From NCBI GenBank assembly GCA_964017185.1, contig OZ024880.1, forward strand, positions 40,514,329-40,578,328: a DNA stretch of 64,000 nucleotides, written 5' to 3'. Below the pieces are notes generated by a model, which saw only the letters and a program-made list of their open reading frames with translations, searched no databases and was not told where the DNA came from. Numbering within the stretch: position 1 is the first letter of the stretch; every line of letters starts with the position of its first letter. Shown piece after piece: positions 34,868-46,539 of the stretch. Made by a program: the position numbers and the translations under genes. The DNA is from Rugalucina vietnamica (taxonomy: Eukaryota > Mollusca > Bivalvia > Lucinida > Lucinidae).

Positions 34868-35045
34868 TTGCTTGGCCGAGTGCATAGACCCCAGTCTGTC
34901 TGGTCACTCGATACAATTATGAGGCAGGGATTCAAACTTTGACTGGTGACTGACCTGAATCCGTATCTGGTATCTGACTGCCCAGATCACATGTCGTATA
35001 GCTCTGCTTACCCAGTTGGACGTTAAACCGAACAAGAAGTCAAGC
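34868..35045 (+). mobile_element. degenerate tRNA-derived SINE (SINE 3)
   Basis: Box A-like TTGGCCGAGTGC at the start, box B-like GGGATTCAAAC near 34927, and the tail CCCAGTTGGACGTTAAACCG. A different body from SINE 1 and SINE 2. Confidence 0.6.
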
Positions 35046-35254
35046 ACAGTGAGTGAGGAGCCAGGGTATTGTGCAGAAGGTCTAGTCAGTAAATGAAAGA
35101 CGAGTGGACATTTCAGAATGATCGCTGTCACGATTTTAACATGAAAGTCATCATGCTTTACTCGACGTCGCTTCTTTACAATCACCATTGTTGCCATGGA
35201 TCATAGAGGTCGCCAACGTGTCATAGTTGCCATGATCGCTTTCACCTATTTACA

Positions 35255-36105
35255 GACACAATGACAGTCATGTCAGAATCTTTGACTATCCATATTAACA
35301 ATTGTGTTTTTCGTTTTGACAATCACAAGTACGCAATCACAAGTTCATGTTTAGTCATGTCAGAATCGTTGACTTCACTATTATACAACTATCGCCATGT
35401 CATAAGATTCCTATTTACAAGAACAATTGTCGTCATGTCAGAATCTTTTCTTTCCCTGTTACAATTACAATTGTCGTCATTTCAGAATGTTTGTTTTCCT
35501 TATTAGCAATTACTAGTGTCGTCATATCAGAGTCTTTGACTTCCCCAATTAACAATTGTCATGTCATTGTCTGTGCTATTTCAAAATCTTTGTTTTCCGT
35601 TTTAGAAATTGCAACTGTTGTAATGTCCGAATATTTGATTTCCCCTACTTACAATTGTGATGTATGAGTAGTTTTCATCCCCTATTTACAATTACATTTT
35701 TTTTAGTAATGTCAGTCTTTGCTTTCACGTTTTCCTATAAACAATTACAATTGTCGTCATGTCAGAATCTATGTTTTACCTATCAGCAATTACATTTGTC
35801 GTCATGTCAGAGTATTTGATTTTCCCGTCAGACTCTTTGCTTACTCCTATTGATAATTGTCGTCATGTCAGAACTTTTGCTTTACCTATTTACAGTTACA
35901 ATTGTCGTCATGTCAGATTGTTTGCTGTACCTAATAACAATTACAATTGTCGTCTTGCTTTACCTATTTACAAAATATACAATTGTCGTCATGTCAGAAT
36001 CTCTGCTTTCCCTATTTACAATTACAATTGTCGTCTTGCTTTCCCTATTAGCTATTGCCATTGTCGTCATGTCAGAATCTTTAACTTCACCAATTAATCT
36101 TAGTT
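35255..36105. repeat. ~60-bp satellite, subfamily S1
   Basis: About 14 diverged monomers of the form CAATTGTCGTCATGTCAGAA, TCTTTGCTTTCCCTATTTAC, AATTA. Shares the core TCATGTCAGAAT with S2 (36106 on) and S3 (41523 on). Confidence 0.88.
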
Positions 36106-36526
36106 TGGTACTGACTGAATCATCGATATAGCCAATTTACCATCATGGAACCTTCATGACAGAATCATCGATATGACCATTTTACCATCTTAATTTCGTC
36201 CTGACAGAAACATCGATGTGGCTTTTTTACCATCTTTATTTCATAACGACAGAATCACCGATGCGGCGATTTTATCGTCCTAATTTCGTCATGACAGAAT
36301 CATCGATGTAGTCATTTTACCAGCAAAACATCGATAAGACCATTTTACCATCTTAATTTCGTCATGACAGAATCATGGTTGTGGCCATTTTACCTTCTTA
36401 GTTTTGTCATGACTAAATGGTCGATGTGTTCATTCTACCATTTTGAAATCGTCATGTCAGAATCATGGATGTGGACATTTTACCACCACAGTTTCCTTAG
36501 GACAGAATCATGGGTGTTGCCATTTT
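36106..36526. repeat. ~60-bp satellite, subfamily S2, left block
   Basis: Monomers of the form TTCGTCATGACAGAATCATC, GATATGGCCATTTTACCATC, TTAG. Interrupted by the TIR element at 36527. Confidence 0.9.
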
Positions 36527-38514
36527 AGCTCACCTGAGCCGTTAGGCTCACAAGGTGAGCTTATAGGATGGCCATGATCCGGCGTCCGTCCGTCGTCCGG
36601 CGTCCGTCGTCCGTCCGTCGTCCACCATTTTCAAAGATCTTCTCCTCTGAAACCGCTTGGCCAATGAAAGCCAAATTTTATATGAAGCATCTATAGGAAA
36701 AGGGAACCAATGTGTTTATAAATAATCCAGGTCACATGACCAAGATGGCCGCCATGCCCATATGTAGTAAAAACCCTTCAAAATTCTTCTTCTCCGGAAC
36801 CACTGGACCGATTTCAACGAAACTTGGCATGAAGCATCGGGGACTAGAGTACTACAAAGTGTTTATAAATTATGACCTTTGGATGACCTTGACCTATTTT
36901 ACGGTATAGGTCGCCCATGCATTTGAATGGGGAAAATTGTTCAAATGTCATTTGAAAGGCAAATCTTGCAGGAAATGGGCAAATGGACTGAAGGTAGGTA
37001 ATTCTGAAAAAAATTGGACCCCAGGGGTTGGTCTGCCCCCACCCCGGGGCAATTTACATGTTTATTACAAAAATATTCAAAGATCATCTTCACTGAAACC
37101 ACTTGGCCAATCAAAGCCAAATTTTATAGGAAACATCTATGGGAAGGGGGAACCAATGTGTTTATAAATAATCCAGGTCACATGACCAAGATGGCTGACA
37201 TGCCCTTATATGGTAAAAACCCTTCAAAATTCTTCTGCTCCGGAACCACTGGACCGATTTCAACGAAACTTGGCATGAAGCATTGGGGACTAGAGTACTA
37301 CAATATGTTTATAAATTATGACCTTTGGATGACCTTGACCTATTTTACGGCAAGGTCAACATAGGTCGCCCATGCATTTGAATGGGGAAAATTGTTAAAA
37401 GGTCAACATAGGTCGCCCATGCATTTGAATGGGGAAAATTGTTAAAATGTCATTTGAAAGGCAAATCTTGCAGGAAATGGGCAAATGGACTGAAGGTAGG
37501 TAATTCTGAAAAAAATTTGGACCCCAGGGGTTGGTCTGCCCCCACCCTGGGGCAATATACATGTATATTACAAAAATATTCAAAGGTCTTCTTCTCTGAA
37601 ACCACTTGGCCAATCAAAGCCAAATTTTATAGGAAGCATCTATAGGAAGGAGGAATCAATGTGTTTATAAATAATCCAGGTCACATGACCAAGATGGCCG
37701 CCATGCCCATATATGGTAAAAACCGTTTAAAATTCTTTTTCTCCTGAATCAATTGACCATTTTCAACTAAACTTGGCAGGAACCATTAGGGACTGAAGTA
37801 CTACAATGTATATATAGATTATGACCTTTGAATGACCTTGACCTATTTTACAGCAAGGTCAACATAGGTCGCCAATGCACTTGAATGGGGAAAACTTTTA
37901 AAATGTCATTTCAAGGGAAAGTCTTGCAGGAAATGGACAGAAGGACTGAATATTAATGATTCTGAAAAAAAAATGGACCCCAGGGGCTCATTTGCCCCAG
38001 CCCCGGGGCATTATACATGTATATTACCATAATATTCAAACATCTTCTCCTCTGAAACTGCTTGGCCAATCAAAGCCAAATTTCATGTGAAGCATCTATA
38101 GAATGGGGGAATCAATGTGTATATAAATAATCAAGGTCACATGACCAAGATGGCCGCCATGCCCATATATGGTATAAACCCTTAAAAATATTCTTCTCCG
38201 GAACCGGTGGACCGATTTCGAATAAACTTGGCATGAAGCATCAATGACTCAAGTACTACAATTTTTGTATAAATCATGACTCTGTGATGACCCTGACCTA
38301 TTTTAAGGCAAGGTCAACATGGGTTGCCTATGTATTTGAATGGGTAAATTGTTAAAATGTCATTTGAAGGGAATGTATAGACAGTATATTGATTATTCTG
38401 AAAAAATAATGGCCCAAGGGCTTCACCTGCCCCTATACTGGGACTATTTTCTATAACATTCGTATATACAGCAGATCTCAGGTGAGCGTTTACAGGACCA
38501 TTGGTCCTCTGGTT
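36527..38514 (+). mobile_element. 2-kb TIR element with four ~450-bp internal repeats
   Basis: The left end AGCTCACCTGAGCCGTTAGG contains a short palindrome, followed by a (CGTCCGTC)n stretch (36580-36625). The right end is CTCAGGTGAGCGTTTACAGG plus CCTCTGGTT. Inside, a unit of about 450 bp occurs four times (anchored at 36629, 37076, 37578, 38035 by CTGAAACCRCTTGGCCAAT); the second unit carries an extra ~55-bp duplication (37352 and 37400). I recall this end structure from bivalve genomes but cannot name the family. It sits inside the S2 satellite. Confidence 0.85.
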
Positions 38515-39600
38515 AACATCTTAGTTCCATCATGACATAATCATGGATATAGCCATTTTACCATCTTAGTTTCGTCATGATTGAATGGTCGATATGATCA
38601 TATTACGATCCTGGAATCGTCATGTCAGAATCATGGATGTGGACATTCTACCATCTTTAATTCGTGATGATAGAATCATGGATATAAACATTTTCCCACC
38701 ATAATTTCTTTATGACAGAATCATAGATATAGCCATTTTCCCATATTGTAATCGTCATGACTGAATAACCGATGTGGCCATTTTACCATCTTGGGGGTCG
38801 TCATGTCAGAATCATTGATGTTTACTTCTTACCATCTTAGATTCGTCATGAAAGAATCGTCGATGTGGCCCTTTTACCATCTTAATTTCGTCATGACAGA
38901 ATCATCGATATAGCCATTTTTACATCTTGGAATCGCCATGACAGAATCATCGATATGGTCATTTTTACATCTTACTTTCGTCACGACAGAATCTTCGATA
39001 TGGCCATTTTATCATGTTCAGTTTCTTCCAGACATAATCATCGTCATAATCGTCGATACAGCCATTTTACCATCTTGGAATCGTCATGTAAGAATCATCG
39101 ATGTGGTCATTTTAGCATCTTAGTTTTGTCATAACAAATTCTTCGATATAGCCACTATTCGAGCTTGAAATCGTCAGGGTCATGGTTGTGAACATTTTAT
39201 CACCATAGTGTAATCAGGACAGAATCATCGGTGTGGCCTTTTTCAACATCTTAGTTTCGTCATCGATATAGCAATCTTACCGTCTTAGTTTCGTCATGAT
39301 TGAATGGTCGATATGGGCATTTTACCATCTTGGAACCCTCTTGTCTGAATCATGGAAGTGGACATTTTACCATCTTAGTTTCATCATGACAATCATCGCT
39401 ATTGCCATCTAACCATCTTGGGATCGTCATGTCAGAATCATCGATATAGCCATCTTACCATATTGGAATCGTTTTGTCAGAATGTTGGTTGTGGACATTT
39501 TCCCAGCTTAGTTTCGTCATGACAGAATCATCGATAAAGCCATTTTACCGTCTTAGTTTCGTCATGTCAGAATCATTGATAAAGCCATTTTACCATCAAC
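38515..39600. repeat. ~60-bp satellite, subfamily S2, right block
   Basis: About 18 monomers continue from the left block after the inserted TIR element. The last monomer stops directly before the Pif1-like 3' block. Confidence 0.9.
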
Positions 39601-39643
39601 ATAATCAGCAACACATTTTACTGTGTTTTTCATGCAACACAAG

Positions 39644-41449
39644 ATTATTACATAATTGCGACGCCGACAAACATCTGTCAGTTAAAGTAGGAGCCCCAGT
39701 AATTCTAACTAGAAATTTACCAGGCAATCTACATAACGGCCTCATTGGAGAAGAAAGACAAACTGACAGTAAATTTTGAAGGAAAAATTGTAACCCTGGA
39801 AAAGGCAAAGTATGAAATCTATGACCCAGATGAAGAAAAAGTGCTGGCAGTCAGATACCAATATCCAGTGAAGCTAGCATTTGCTCTAACTGTGCACCGA
39901 GCCCAAGGGCAAACCAAGAAAAGAAATAGACTGTTTTTCGTTTTTCGCTGCCGGGCAGCTTGGTGTTGCTGTGGGAAGGGCTGAGAGCTCGAATGGCATT
40001 AGAATTATCAATTATAATCCAACAGCTGCGCGAATTCAGCACCCAAAGTCAGTGTATGAGTTCGGTTTATACAGAGGAGTGCCGTTTAGAGATGATTTAA
40101 ATTGCTGCAGAAACGCCATTCCAGCTGAAGAACAGAACCCTGACAATCCTAACAATCCTGACAAACCTGATGACCAACATGGACCAGATGATGATAGCAG
40201 CGTAAACACAGACGATATCCCAACAGAAAGAGGAGACGCAGACAGGCCGGGCACTAGTGACAGACGTAATTACAGCCATCAGGATGTAGATAATTTCATG
40301 AGAGAGCATTCAAATGTATCATTCTTGCCACCAACGCCAATCTCATCTGAATTAAAGGACATATTTGAATCACATATGAACTTCCTCGGTGTTCATATCG
40401 ACAAATTGTTAGTGAAACAACCATCAGGAAATGATGACTTTGTCACTTTATACAAAAAATTGAATAACTTTCTGACCAGCGAGACACACAATGCTGTTTG
40501 TAACAAACTGAGCCAATGCCCAAAAGCACAGAAGATGTCCTTTAAGATGGGCTACTGGTTGGTTAAGCAGAAGATAAAGGAACTCGGAGAGACCATCACG
40601 AAGAGACAGACGGAACGACCTCAGACATCGGAGACTGGCCCCTTATCGGCATCTGCAAAGGCAAAGATTAGGTACATCGCAGGGGCTTGCATTCTCAAGA
40701 TTCTCACCAGGCTACGTGGTATCGTGTCAAGAAATATCGGAAAACAACAGGCAATGTCAAAAGTCAAGTTAAGTTGGAATTATAGGATGCATAGGCTCCT
40801 GACGTCTCTCAGAATCTCGGAAGAGCAAGTTATGAAAGAAACAAAAGAGAAGGAGAGTATAATCGAAGTCCAGTTTCGGCAAGGACCGTCCAGAGGCCTA
40901 GTCAATATAAGTGACGGTCTTTCATTTCTTCGTGAAGCTTCATGAAGTAAGCCAGAATTTAGTGTCGAATAGATCATTCCATATTGGTGGAGAAAGCGTG
41001 CACCTAGTTGCGAGGGGCGAAATCCTGAACAGCCAGGCACTCAAAACATCTTGGTTAGAGTTATTCGATGCTAACGGGGATGACGAAACCTTCAATTCAA
41101 TGCTTGTCGAGTCGTACGAGTTGGTGACCGAACACTTTTTAAGGATTTCAATCGTCGAAGGATTGCAGTCGTTTAAGGCTTCGATACCGAGGAAGAAGAA
41201 CTGCGGAGCAAGGTCACAGCTCTCAGTGAGAGAAAGGAGAAAGTAAAACAGCCACAGACATCTGACGAGGCACTCTTCTTTTGTCCGACGTGCAACAATG
41301 AATGTATAGAGGATCCTGGCCGAAGGGATGAAAACAGCATCGGCTGTGATATTTGTAACAATTGGCATCATTTTAAATGTGTAGGCCTCACGGGGAAGGA
41401 GTATTTTTTGAATGACCAGTCCACATGGAAGTGCCCGGCCTGTCACTAA
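39644..41449 (+). pseudogene. Pif1-like helicase C-terminal part, linker domain and PHD finger, several frame breaks
   Basis: After a possible acceptor (ACACAAG, 39643) the frame gives LSVKVGAPVILTRNL and NGLIGE, then, after a one-base shift near 39757, KLTVNFEGKI and FALTVHRAQGQT (motif V). After another near 39927 comes GQLGVAVGRAES (motif VI). These are the C-terminal motifs of Pif1 helicases. A long acidic, Pro/Asn/Asp-rich linker follows, then a mostly helical region to about 40915, a further shift near 40923, another near 41177, and finally a PHD finger: C-x2-C at 41282, CDICNNWHHFKC (41345-41380) and WKCPAC before the TAA at 41447. Each break is a single base in or beside a short homopolymer. 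PHD fingers usually read histone tails; joined to a Pif1 helicase this suggests a chromatin-directed helicase or a transposon protein. Either a decayed copy or a real gene with sequence errors. Confidence 0.8.
41282..41449 (+). other. PHD finger coding segment
   Basis: Encodes the zinc ligands in the order C-x2-C, C-x2-C, H-x2-C, C-x2-C (Cys4-His-Cys3), including CDICNNWHHFKC and the terminal WKCPACH. The Trp before the last Cys pair is typical of PHD fingers. It ends the Pif1-like reading frame. Confidence 0.8.
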
Positions 41450-41522
41450 CGTGGGAAAGGGAGAGGAAAGAAGTCCAAGAAGTTCACTACATGATCGTCC
41501 TAACTACATAACCAATTTACAA

Positions 41523-42365
41523 TAGTAGTCGTCATGATGTTGCACCATCATATTGGTTTTATGTCAGAAGGTCATTTCTACTCCAGCATTTTACCATTAA
41601 AGTTGTCGTCTCGCCCGGATACCATTATAAATATTTTGCCTTTATACTTTTTGTCATGTCAGAAGGTCCTTACTACATCGGAATTTTGCCGTTATAGCTT
41701 TTGTCATGTCAAAAGGGCCTTACTATGTCGCCATTTTGCCATTATAGATTTTGTCATGTCAGAATATCCTTACTACATGGCCATTTTGCCATTATAGATT
41801 TTCATGTCAGAAAGCCCTGGCAACGTCGCCAATTTGACTTACATCATGTCATAATGTAATTACTACGTTGCCATTTTGTCATTATAGTTTTGTCTCGCCC
41901 GGACACCATTATAACTAGCTTGCCATCATAGTTTTTTTGTAATGTCAGAAATTCCTTACTACATCGCCATTTTGCCATTATAGTTTTTAGTCATGTCATT
42001 TGTGCCTTGCAATGTCGCCAATTCGCCATTATAGTCTTTGTCTCGTCAAAAGGGTCTTGCAACGTCGCCATTTTCCAATTATAGATTTTGTCATGTCAAA
42101 ATGTCCTTACTACGTGGCCATTTTGCCATTCTATTTTTGTTATGTCAGAATATCATTAATACTTTGCCATTATGTTTTTTGTCATGTCAAAAGGGCCTTA
42201 CTATGTCACCAATTTTGCCATTATGTCCAATAGGCCATGCGTCGTCGCCATTTTGCCATTTTAGATTTCGTCATGTCAGGCGCTGTTATACTCACGCGCC
42301 ATTTTGCCATTATAATTATCATGTCATAATATCCTTAAGGCCTTGATGTGTCGCGCTTTTACCAC
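41523..42365. repeat. ~60-bp satellite, subfamily S3
   Basis: About 14 monomers of the form TTTTGTCATGTCAGAAGGTC, CTTACTACGTCGCCATTTTG, CCATTATAG. Shares TCATGTCAGAA and CCATTTT with S1 and S2 but is a distinct variant. It begins about 75 bp after the Pif1-PHD stop codon. Confidence 0.88.
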
Positions 42366-42408
42366 CACAGTTGTCGTTATTCACAGTTACATGTATTCCT
42401 TTTACATT

Positions 42409-42647
42409 GGGCCGCCTCATTGGAAAACCAACGATCTGCATATGCGAAAACAAATACGCAGATCAGCTTCAAGGTAACCGCGAAGCTGATCAGCGCCTTT
42501 GTTTTCGCTACTCGGATAGTACACTTGCTCTTTTACTTAAATCCGAAATTTCTAGCTTCTAGCTCTTTTCTGTGCTTCTATATACAGGACGATTTGTGTC
42601 GGACCTGTTTGGAAACCACATTGTTGGTTTTCCGACGAGGCGGCTCA
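42409..42647 (+). mobile_element. palindromic MITE family A, copy 12
   Basis: GGCCGCCTCATTGGAAAACC at the left and GGTTTTCCGACGAGGCGGCT at the right; centre AAGGTAACCGCGAAGCTGAT. Confidence 0.88.
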
Positions 42648-42669
42648 TTTTATTGATATATATGTTTGT

Positions 42670-42750
42670 TAGTATTAATATTTAACGTCAGAGTCAGCAA
42701 TTTTTCAGTCATGTCGGGACGGAGATAAAGCCTCAGGTGCATTATCAAGT
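42670..42750 (+). repeat. short dispersed repeat with CAGTCATGTCGGGACGG core
   Basis: ATTTAACGTCAGAGTCAGCA, then ATTTTTCAGTCATGTCGGGA, CGGAGATAAAGCCTCAGG. Compare 6605-6675. Confidence 0.65.
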
Positions 42751-43508
42751 ACCCAAGGAATTAAATGTTTCTTGACGAACTCTTGACTGTGACCAAACTC
42801 TGCAAGAACTAAATGTGACTCAATAAATCAATAATTAGAGACGATTTTGTGTTATTGGCCATGGGAGTTTAAGCAATTGAAGGGGTTAGTGCAAGAACGT
42901 GTCTAACTTCATTTTTTACATTTCTAGAAAAACGAAATAAAATGACAAGGTTTTGATTACAATTTCAAAAATAATACCAAATAATTGGTCTTATTAAATA
43001 GAGTGACTAGCGAAAATGTCATGAAATTTTGTTGAAAGATATGGTAGAAAATTAAGAAATAGAAATTCAAATGTTTATGAAATGTGTTAATGTCCAAACT
43101 CATTCTTGCACTTAACCAATTCAATTATTGTGAGTTGATGCAACCAGAACTTTAACTGGCAATTGGATATAGACGAATTATATATACTAATTAATAATGA
43201 TACGCAGAGAAAAACGGTTAGTTGAGCAAGAAGCTATTTCCTTAAAGGTGGTCAGTTACCAGAATACGCAAAAGCTATAAATATCGACACCAAATCATGA
43301 ATGAAATATAACCATAGGCAAAAACGAAAAAAAAAAAAAAAAAAAAAAAAAGAATTCGTAGTTTACATGAGTGGTGATATGTTGAAAGTCGTTCGTTTGG
43401 TCAAAAAGCCGCTGGTATCCTGGTCTAGTTGGGTGAAGGTCACATAAACTGATAGCGACAGTGTCCCTACATAACCATAGCTGTTGACCTTAACGTAAAG
43501 TTACAAAT
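42751..43508. other. no gene seen
   Basis: AT-rich spacer with an A24 run near 43328-43351. Confidence 0.5.
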
Positions 43509-43703
43509 GAGCCGCCTCATGGGAAAACCAACAGTCTGCGTAGGCGAAAACAAAGACGCGAAGCTGATCAGCGCCTTTGTTTTCGCTACTCGGATATAAA
43601 TCCGAAAGTTAAAGCTTCTAGCTCTTTTTTGTTACTACACATACCGGTTTGTGTCAGACCTGTTCGAAAACCTCGTTGTTGGTTTTTCCAACGAGGCGGC
43701 TCA
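43509..43703 (+). mobile_element. palindromic MITE family A, copy 13 (internal deletion)
   Basis: Terminal repeats GAGCCGCCTCATGGGAAAAC / GTTTTTCCAACGAGGCGGCT are intact, but the left half of the central stem is deleted: GACGCG runs straight into AAGCTGATCAGCGCC. Confidence 0.85.
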
Positions 43704-43976
43704 AATCAAGCTATACTTGACTATAATTTGTGCGACAATCCAATCAATTTTTTTTGACTATCAAAAATATGCAGCGTCGAGAGAATGGTTGGTTATGACA
43801 CACCCTTTCAGAAACAGATTACACAAATCTGGGAAAGCAGGAACACACCTGATAGATCAACACGCGTTTCTCTAGCGATATTCTTGAAATCAGAATATGA
43901 AGTCCGGCATGTCACATATCAGCAACGGCTTAGCAGTACCTATATTCAGGAGCATGTTTAGGGCGTCCGATATTCA

Positions 43977-44206
43977 CATGACGAGCACAATCTTCTGTAC
44001 ACCATGACGAGCACAATCTTCTGTACACCATGACGAGCACAATCTTCTGTACACCATGACGAGCACAATCTTCTGAACACCATGACGAGCACAATCTTCT
44101 GAACACCATGACGAGCACAATCTTCTGTACACCATGACGAGCACAATCTTCTGTACACCATGACGAGCACAATCTTCTGTACACCATGACGAGCACAATC
44201 TTCTGC
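43977..44206. repeat. 26-bp minisatellite, about nine units
   Basis: The unit CATGACGAGCACAATCTTCT GTACAC repeats about nine times; units 4 and 5 have GAACAC instead. Because 26 is not a multiple of three, three units make a 26-codon repeat and the minus strand stays open in three frames, giving spurious repetitive ORFs. Confidence 0.92.
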
Positions 44207-44531
44207 GAGCCCGAATCCAAAGCAGGCATGTCTCGTCAAAGAACTATTTAATTGGGACACGCTACAACTCCTCTGACATCGAGGTCGAGCTGGTGCACGT
44301 GTTGTATGTGTATATTCCCACATCGCTTGCATTATGTGTTTTCGAGCATGGACGTAAGTCAGCAAATGGTGTCAGAAACTAGGGTGACTATGTGCAAGAT
44401 GCTGCCATCATGCCTGAAACTGTAGGTGAATCAGACAATGAAAGCATTTGTGTAGTGGAAGATTAGCTCGATTTTGACCCCAGACACGTCAAAAGATCGG
44501 CGAGTCTACTTAGATGAATGCGAAAGGATAT

Positions 44532-44766
44532 GGGCCACCTCATGGAAAAAACAAACAATCTGCATATGCGAAAACAAAGACGCAGATCAGCTTCGCGATA
44601 ACCGCGAAACTGATCAGCGCCTTTGTTTTCGCTACATTGATCGTACAATTCATCTAGTTTCTAAATCCAGAATTTCAAGCTTCTATCAATCTCCTGTGCT
44701 TGTACAGCTCGGTTTGTGTCGGACCTCTTTGGAAACCACATCGTTGGTTTTTCCACGAGGAGGCTC
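44532..44766 (+). mobile_element. palindromic MITE family A, copy 14
   Basis: GGCCACCTCATGGAAAAAAC at the left and GGTTTTTCCACGAGGAGGCT at the right; centre CTTCGCGATAACCGCGAAAC. Confidence 0.88.
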
Positions 44767-45535
44767 ATATGCAGGTTGTAACAGTACAACTGGTCAAAAG
44801 TTAAACCCCATGTTCATTTTTCGCCATAGGCATAATGTTAGAATGCCTAAGTTTACATGTTTATTTCAGAAGCGAGAGGAAGCGCATACCAAGTCCAAAA
44901 TAGGCACCAACATCTAAAGCCCATTTTGTCTCGCTGCTCATTGTTTGATTTCTGCTCTACATATGACTGTTTACAATTCAACAATCACGGCAAATCACGT
45001 GATCACGACTTTCATTTATGCTGGTTATCGGGCGCCACGCAAAGCGCGTGCTCAATATGATCACCACATAACTTGTATAATAACTCACGTCACAGACTAA
45101 CCATTTTAAATATATACGGCACGGCATGTCCGTTCAAATATGTTAAATTCATTTATTTCATTCGCTTTTATATTTAAATATGCGCAGCCCTGAGTGCAAA
45201 TAGACGCTTTATTATGACCAGTCCATATACTGAGCCGCCATATTGGACGCCATCTTGCTAGATATCTGCAGGACTATATACCTTCATCTTATCCATGAGT
45301 TGTTTGCATCTCCACTTTTTAGAAATCAGACTGCAATAGTTTTTAAAAAAATCCATAGTTTACACTTTTTCCAATGTAAAAGCCAATCCTTCCATAATTG
45401 ACCTTGCCGTAACGTAGTCAAGGTCAACGCAGGGTCATGATTTATATACACATTGCAGTACTTGAATCTCACCACCATGGAATATGCGCTTTAAGATTAT
45501 TCAAACAGCTTAAGGTCATTTTTTCCTCATTATCT
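44767..45535. other. no gene seen
   Basis: Spacer without recognised exons. Contains scattered vertebrate-unlike GGTCACGTGATC-type palindromic words only. Confidence 0.3.
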
Positions 45536-45539
45536 AGTC

Positions 45540-45680
45540 AGGCTTTTACCAGGGGTTTAACCAAATATTTGGCCCCGCAGGGCGGGGCTTTTACCAGGGT
45601 TTTAAAATTTGAAAAGTTAAAAGCCCCGCTATTCCCCGGTCCCGGGGGGGGGGGGATACAAATGACTGGTGCATAACAGT
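45540..45680 (+). mobile_element. fragment of the ATGCACCAGCCATTTG MITE family
   Basis: GGGTTTTAAAATTTGAAAAG, AAAGCCCCGCTATTCCCCGG and the end AAATGACTGGTGCATAAC correspond to the right half of the element at 17409-17908. Includes a run of about 11 G. Confidence 0.7.
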
Positions 45681-45779
45681 AAATCTTTGAACAGCCTGCG
45701 ATGAAAGATTCCTGATTATGACTTTATGCAGTGTAAAATAGGCCTAATTATGTTTGCTTGGATACTGCTCAATGCTTGA

Positions 45780-45830
45780 CATCCAAGTTGACATTTTTCA
45801 GTCATGTCAGGACAGAGCTATTGAGACCTA
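45780..45830 (+). repeat. short dispersed repeat with CAGTCATGTCAGGACAG core
   Basis: ACATTTTTCAGTCATGTCAG, GACAGAGCTATTGAG: third copy of the repeat at 6605 and 42670. Confidence 0.6.
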
Positions 45831-46365
45831 TGTGCAATAGAGATAGTTTATGTGTTTTGCTAAACTGGACAAGTTACCAGTAGGGATCGATTATGGATGG
45901 CAGGGCGAGAACTAGCGCCCCTGTCCATTATGAAATAAATGGAAGGCCTTGGCAACTGACTAACACACGTGCACTCTACACGGTGTTTCCTTAATAGAGG
46001 TAAATAATATGACGTACCTATAACATCATGCAGCATCATGTACTTCAATAAAATAACTCAAGTGTGTCTGTTATAGAGCGCACGGCAGCCTGTCGCTTTC
46101 CAACCCTTTGCGCGTCTGCTGGCTGACGGAGAAGTGGCAAAACGCTTTACTGACTCTGCGCATGCGTATAAGTGACACGTGCATTAGTCAGGCTACGTGG
46201 CTTTCCCCGCAGTCGTCTTAAGTAACGTGTACAGTTCTCTTAAGGGACCATACCAGGTTTATTATTATTATTATTTATTTGTTTTTATTTATTTAATTTA
46301 TTTATTTGCTTTGGAGAAGAAAGGTTCATTTTCAGAGTACTTTAGAAAGCAAGAAAAAAATCCGA

Positions 46366-46535
46366 TGTCACCGCTGTGACTTATGTGTATTCGAATCCCA
46401 CACGGGCCACATATGAGACAAGCCAAGTTGTGCTCCGCGGACGTGTCAGGTTTTTTTCCTCGGGGTTCTCCCGTTTTCGCCACACCCACTGATTGGCCCG
46501 TCTAATACGAGTTGAAATAATCTTGAAATACAAAT
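46366..46535 (+). mobile_element. SINE 2 fragment, third copy
   Basis: Retains a box B-like TTCGAATCCCACACGGG and the body GAGACAAGCCAAGTTGTG to CACTGATTGGCCCGTCTAAT. The 5' head is missing or unrecognisable. Confidence 0.82.
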
Positions 46536-46539
46536 TTTA

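Noticed and set aside
35255..36131. Repetitive ORFs with SESLFSLLTI-like units
   Set aside because: Translation of the S1 satellite, whose period is close to a multiple of three; no start, splice or domain evidence.
36712..37645. ORFs inside the 2-kb TIR element
   Set aside because: They repeat with the internal 450-bp units and have stops in other units; non-coding repeat.
42371..42562. ORFs of the type CENKDADQLRGNREADQRLCFR, seen at several places
   Set aside because: They recur wherever family A MITEs occur and come from their conserved palindromic stem; not host genes.
43930..44365. Three long minus-strand repetitive ORFs
   Set aside because: Explained by the 26-bp minisatellite; all three frames are open with cyclically related sequences.
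44385..44465. Short coding-like tail ending in an acidic peptide and TAG
   Set aside because: Only about 26 codons with an in-frame stop just upstream and no clear acceptor; too weak to call.
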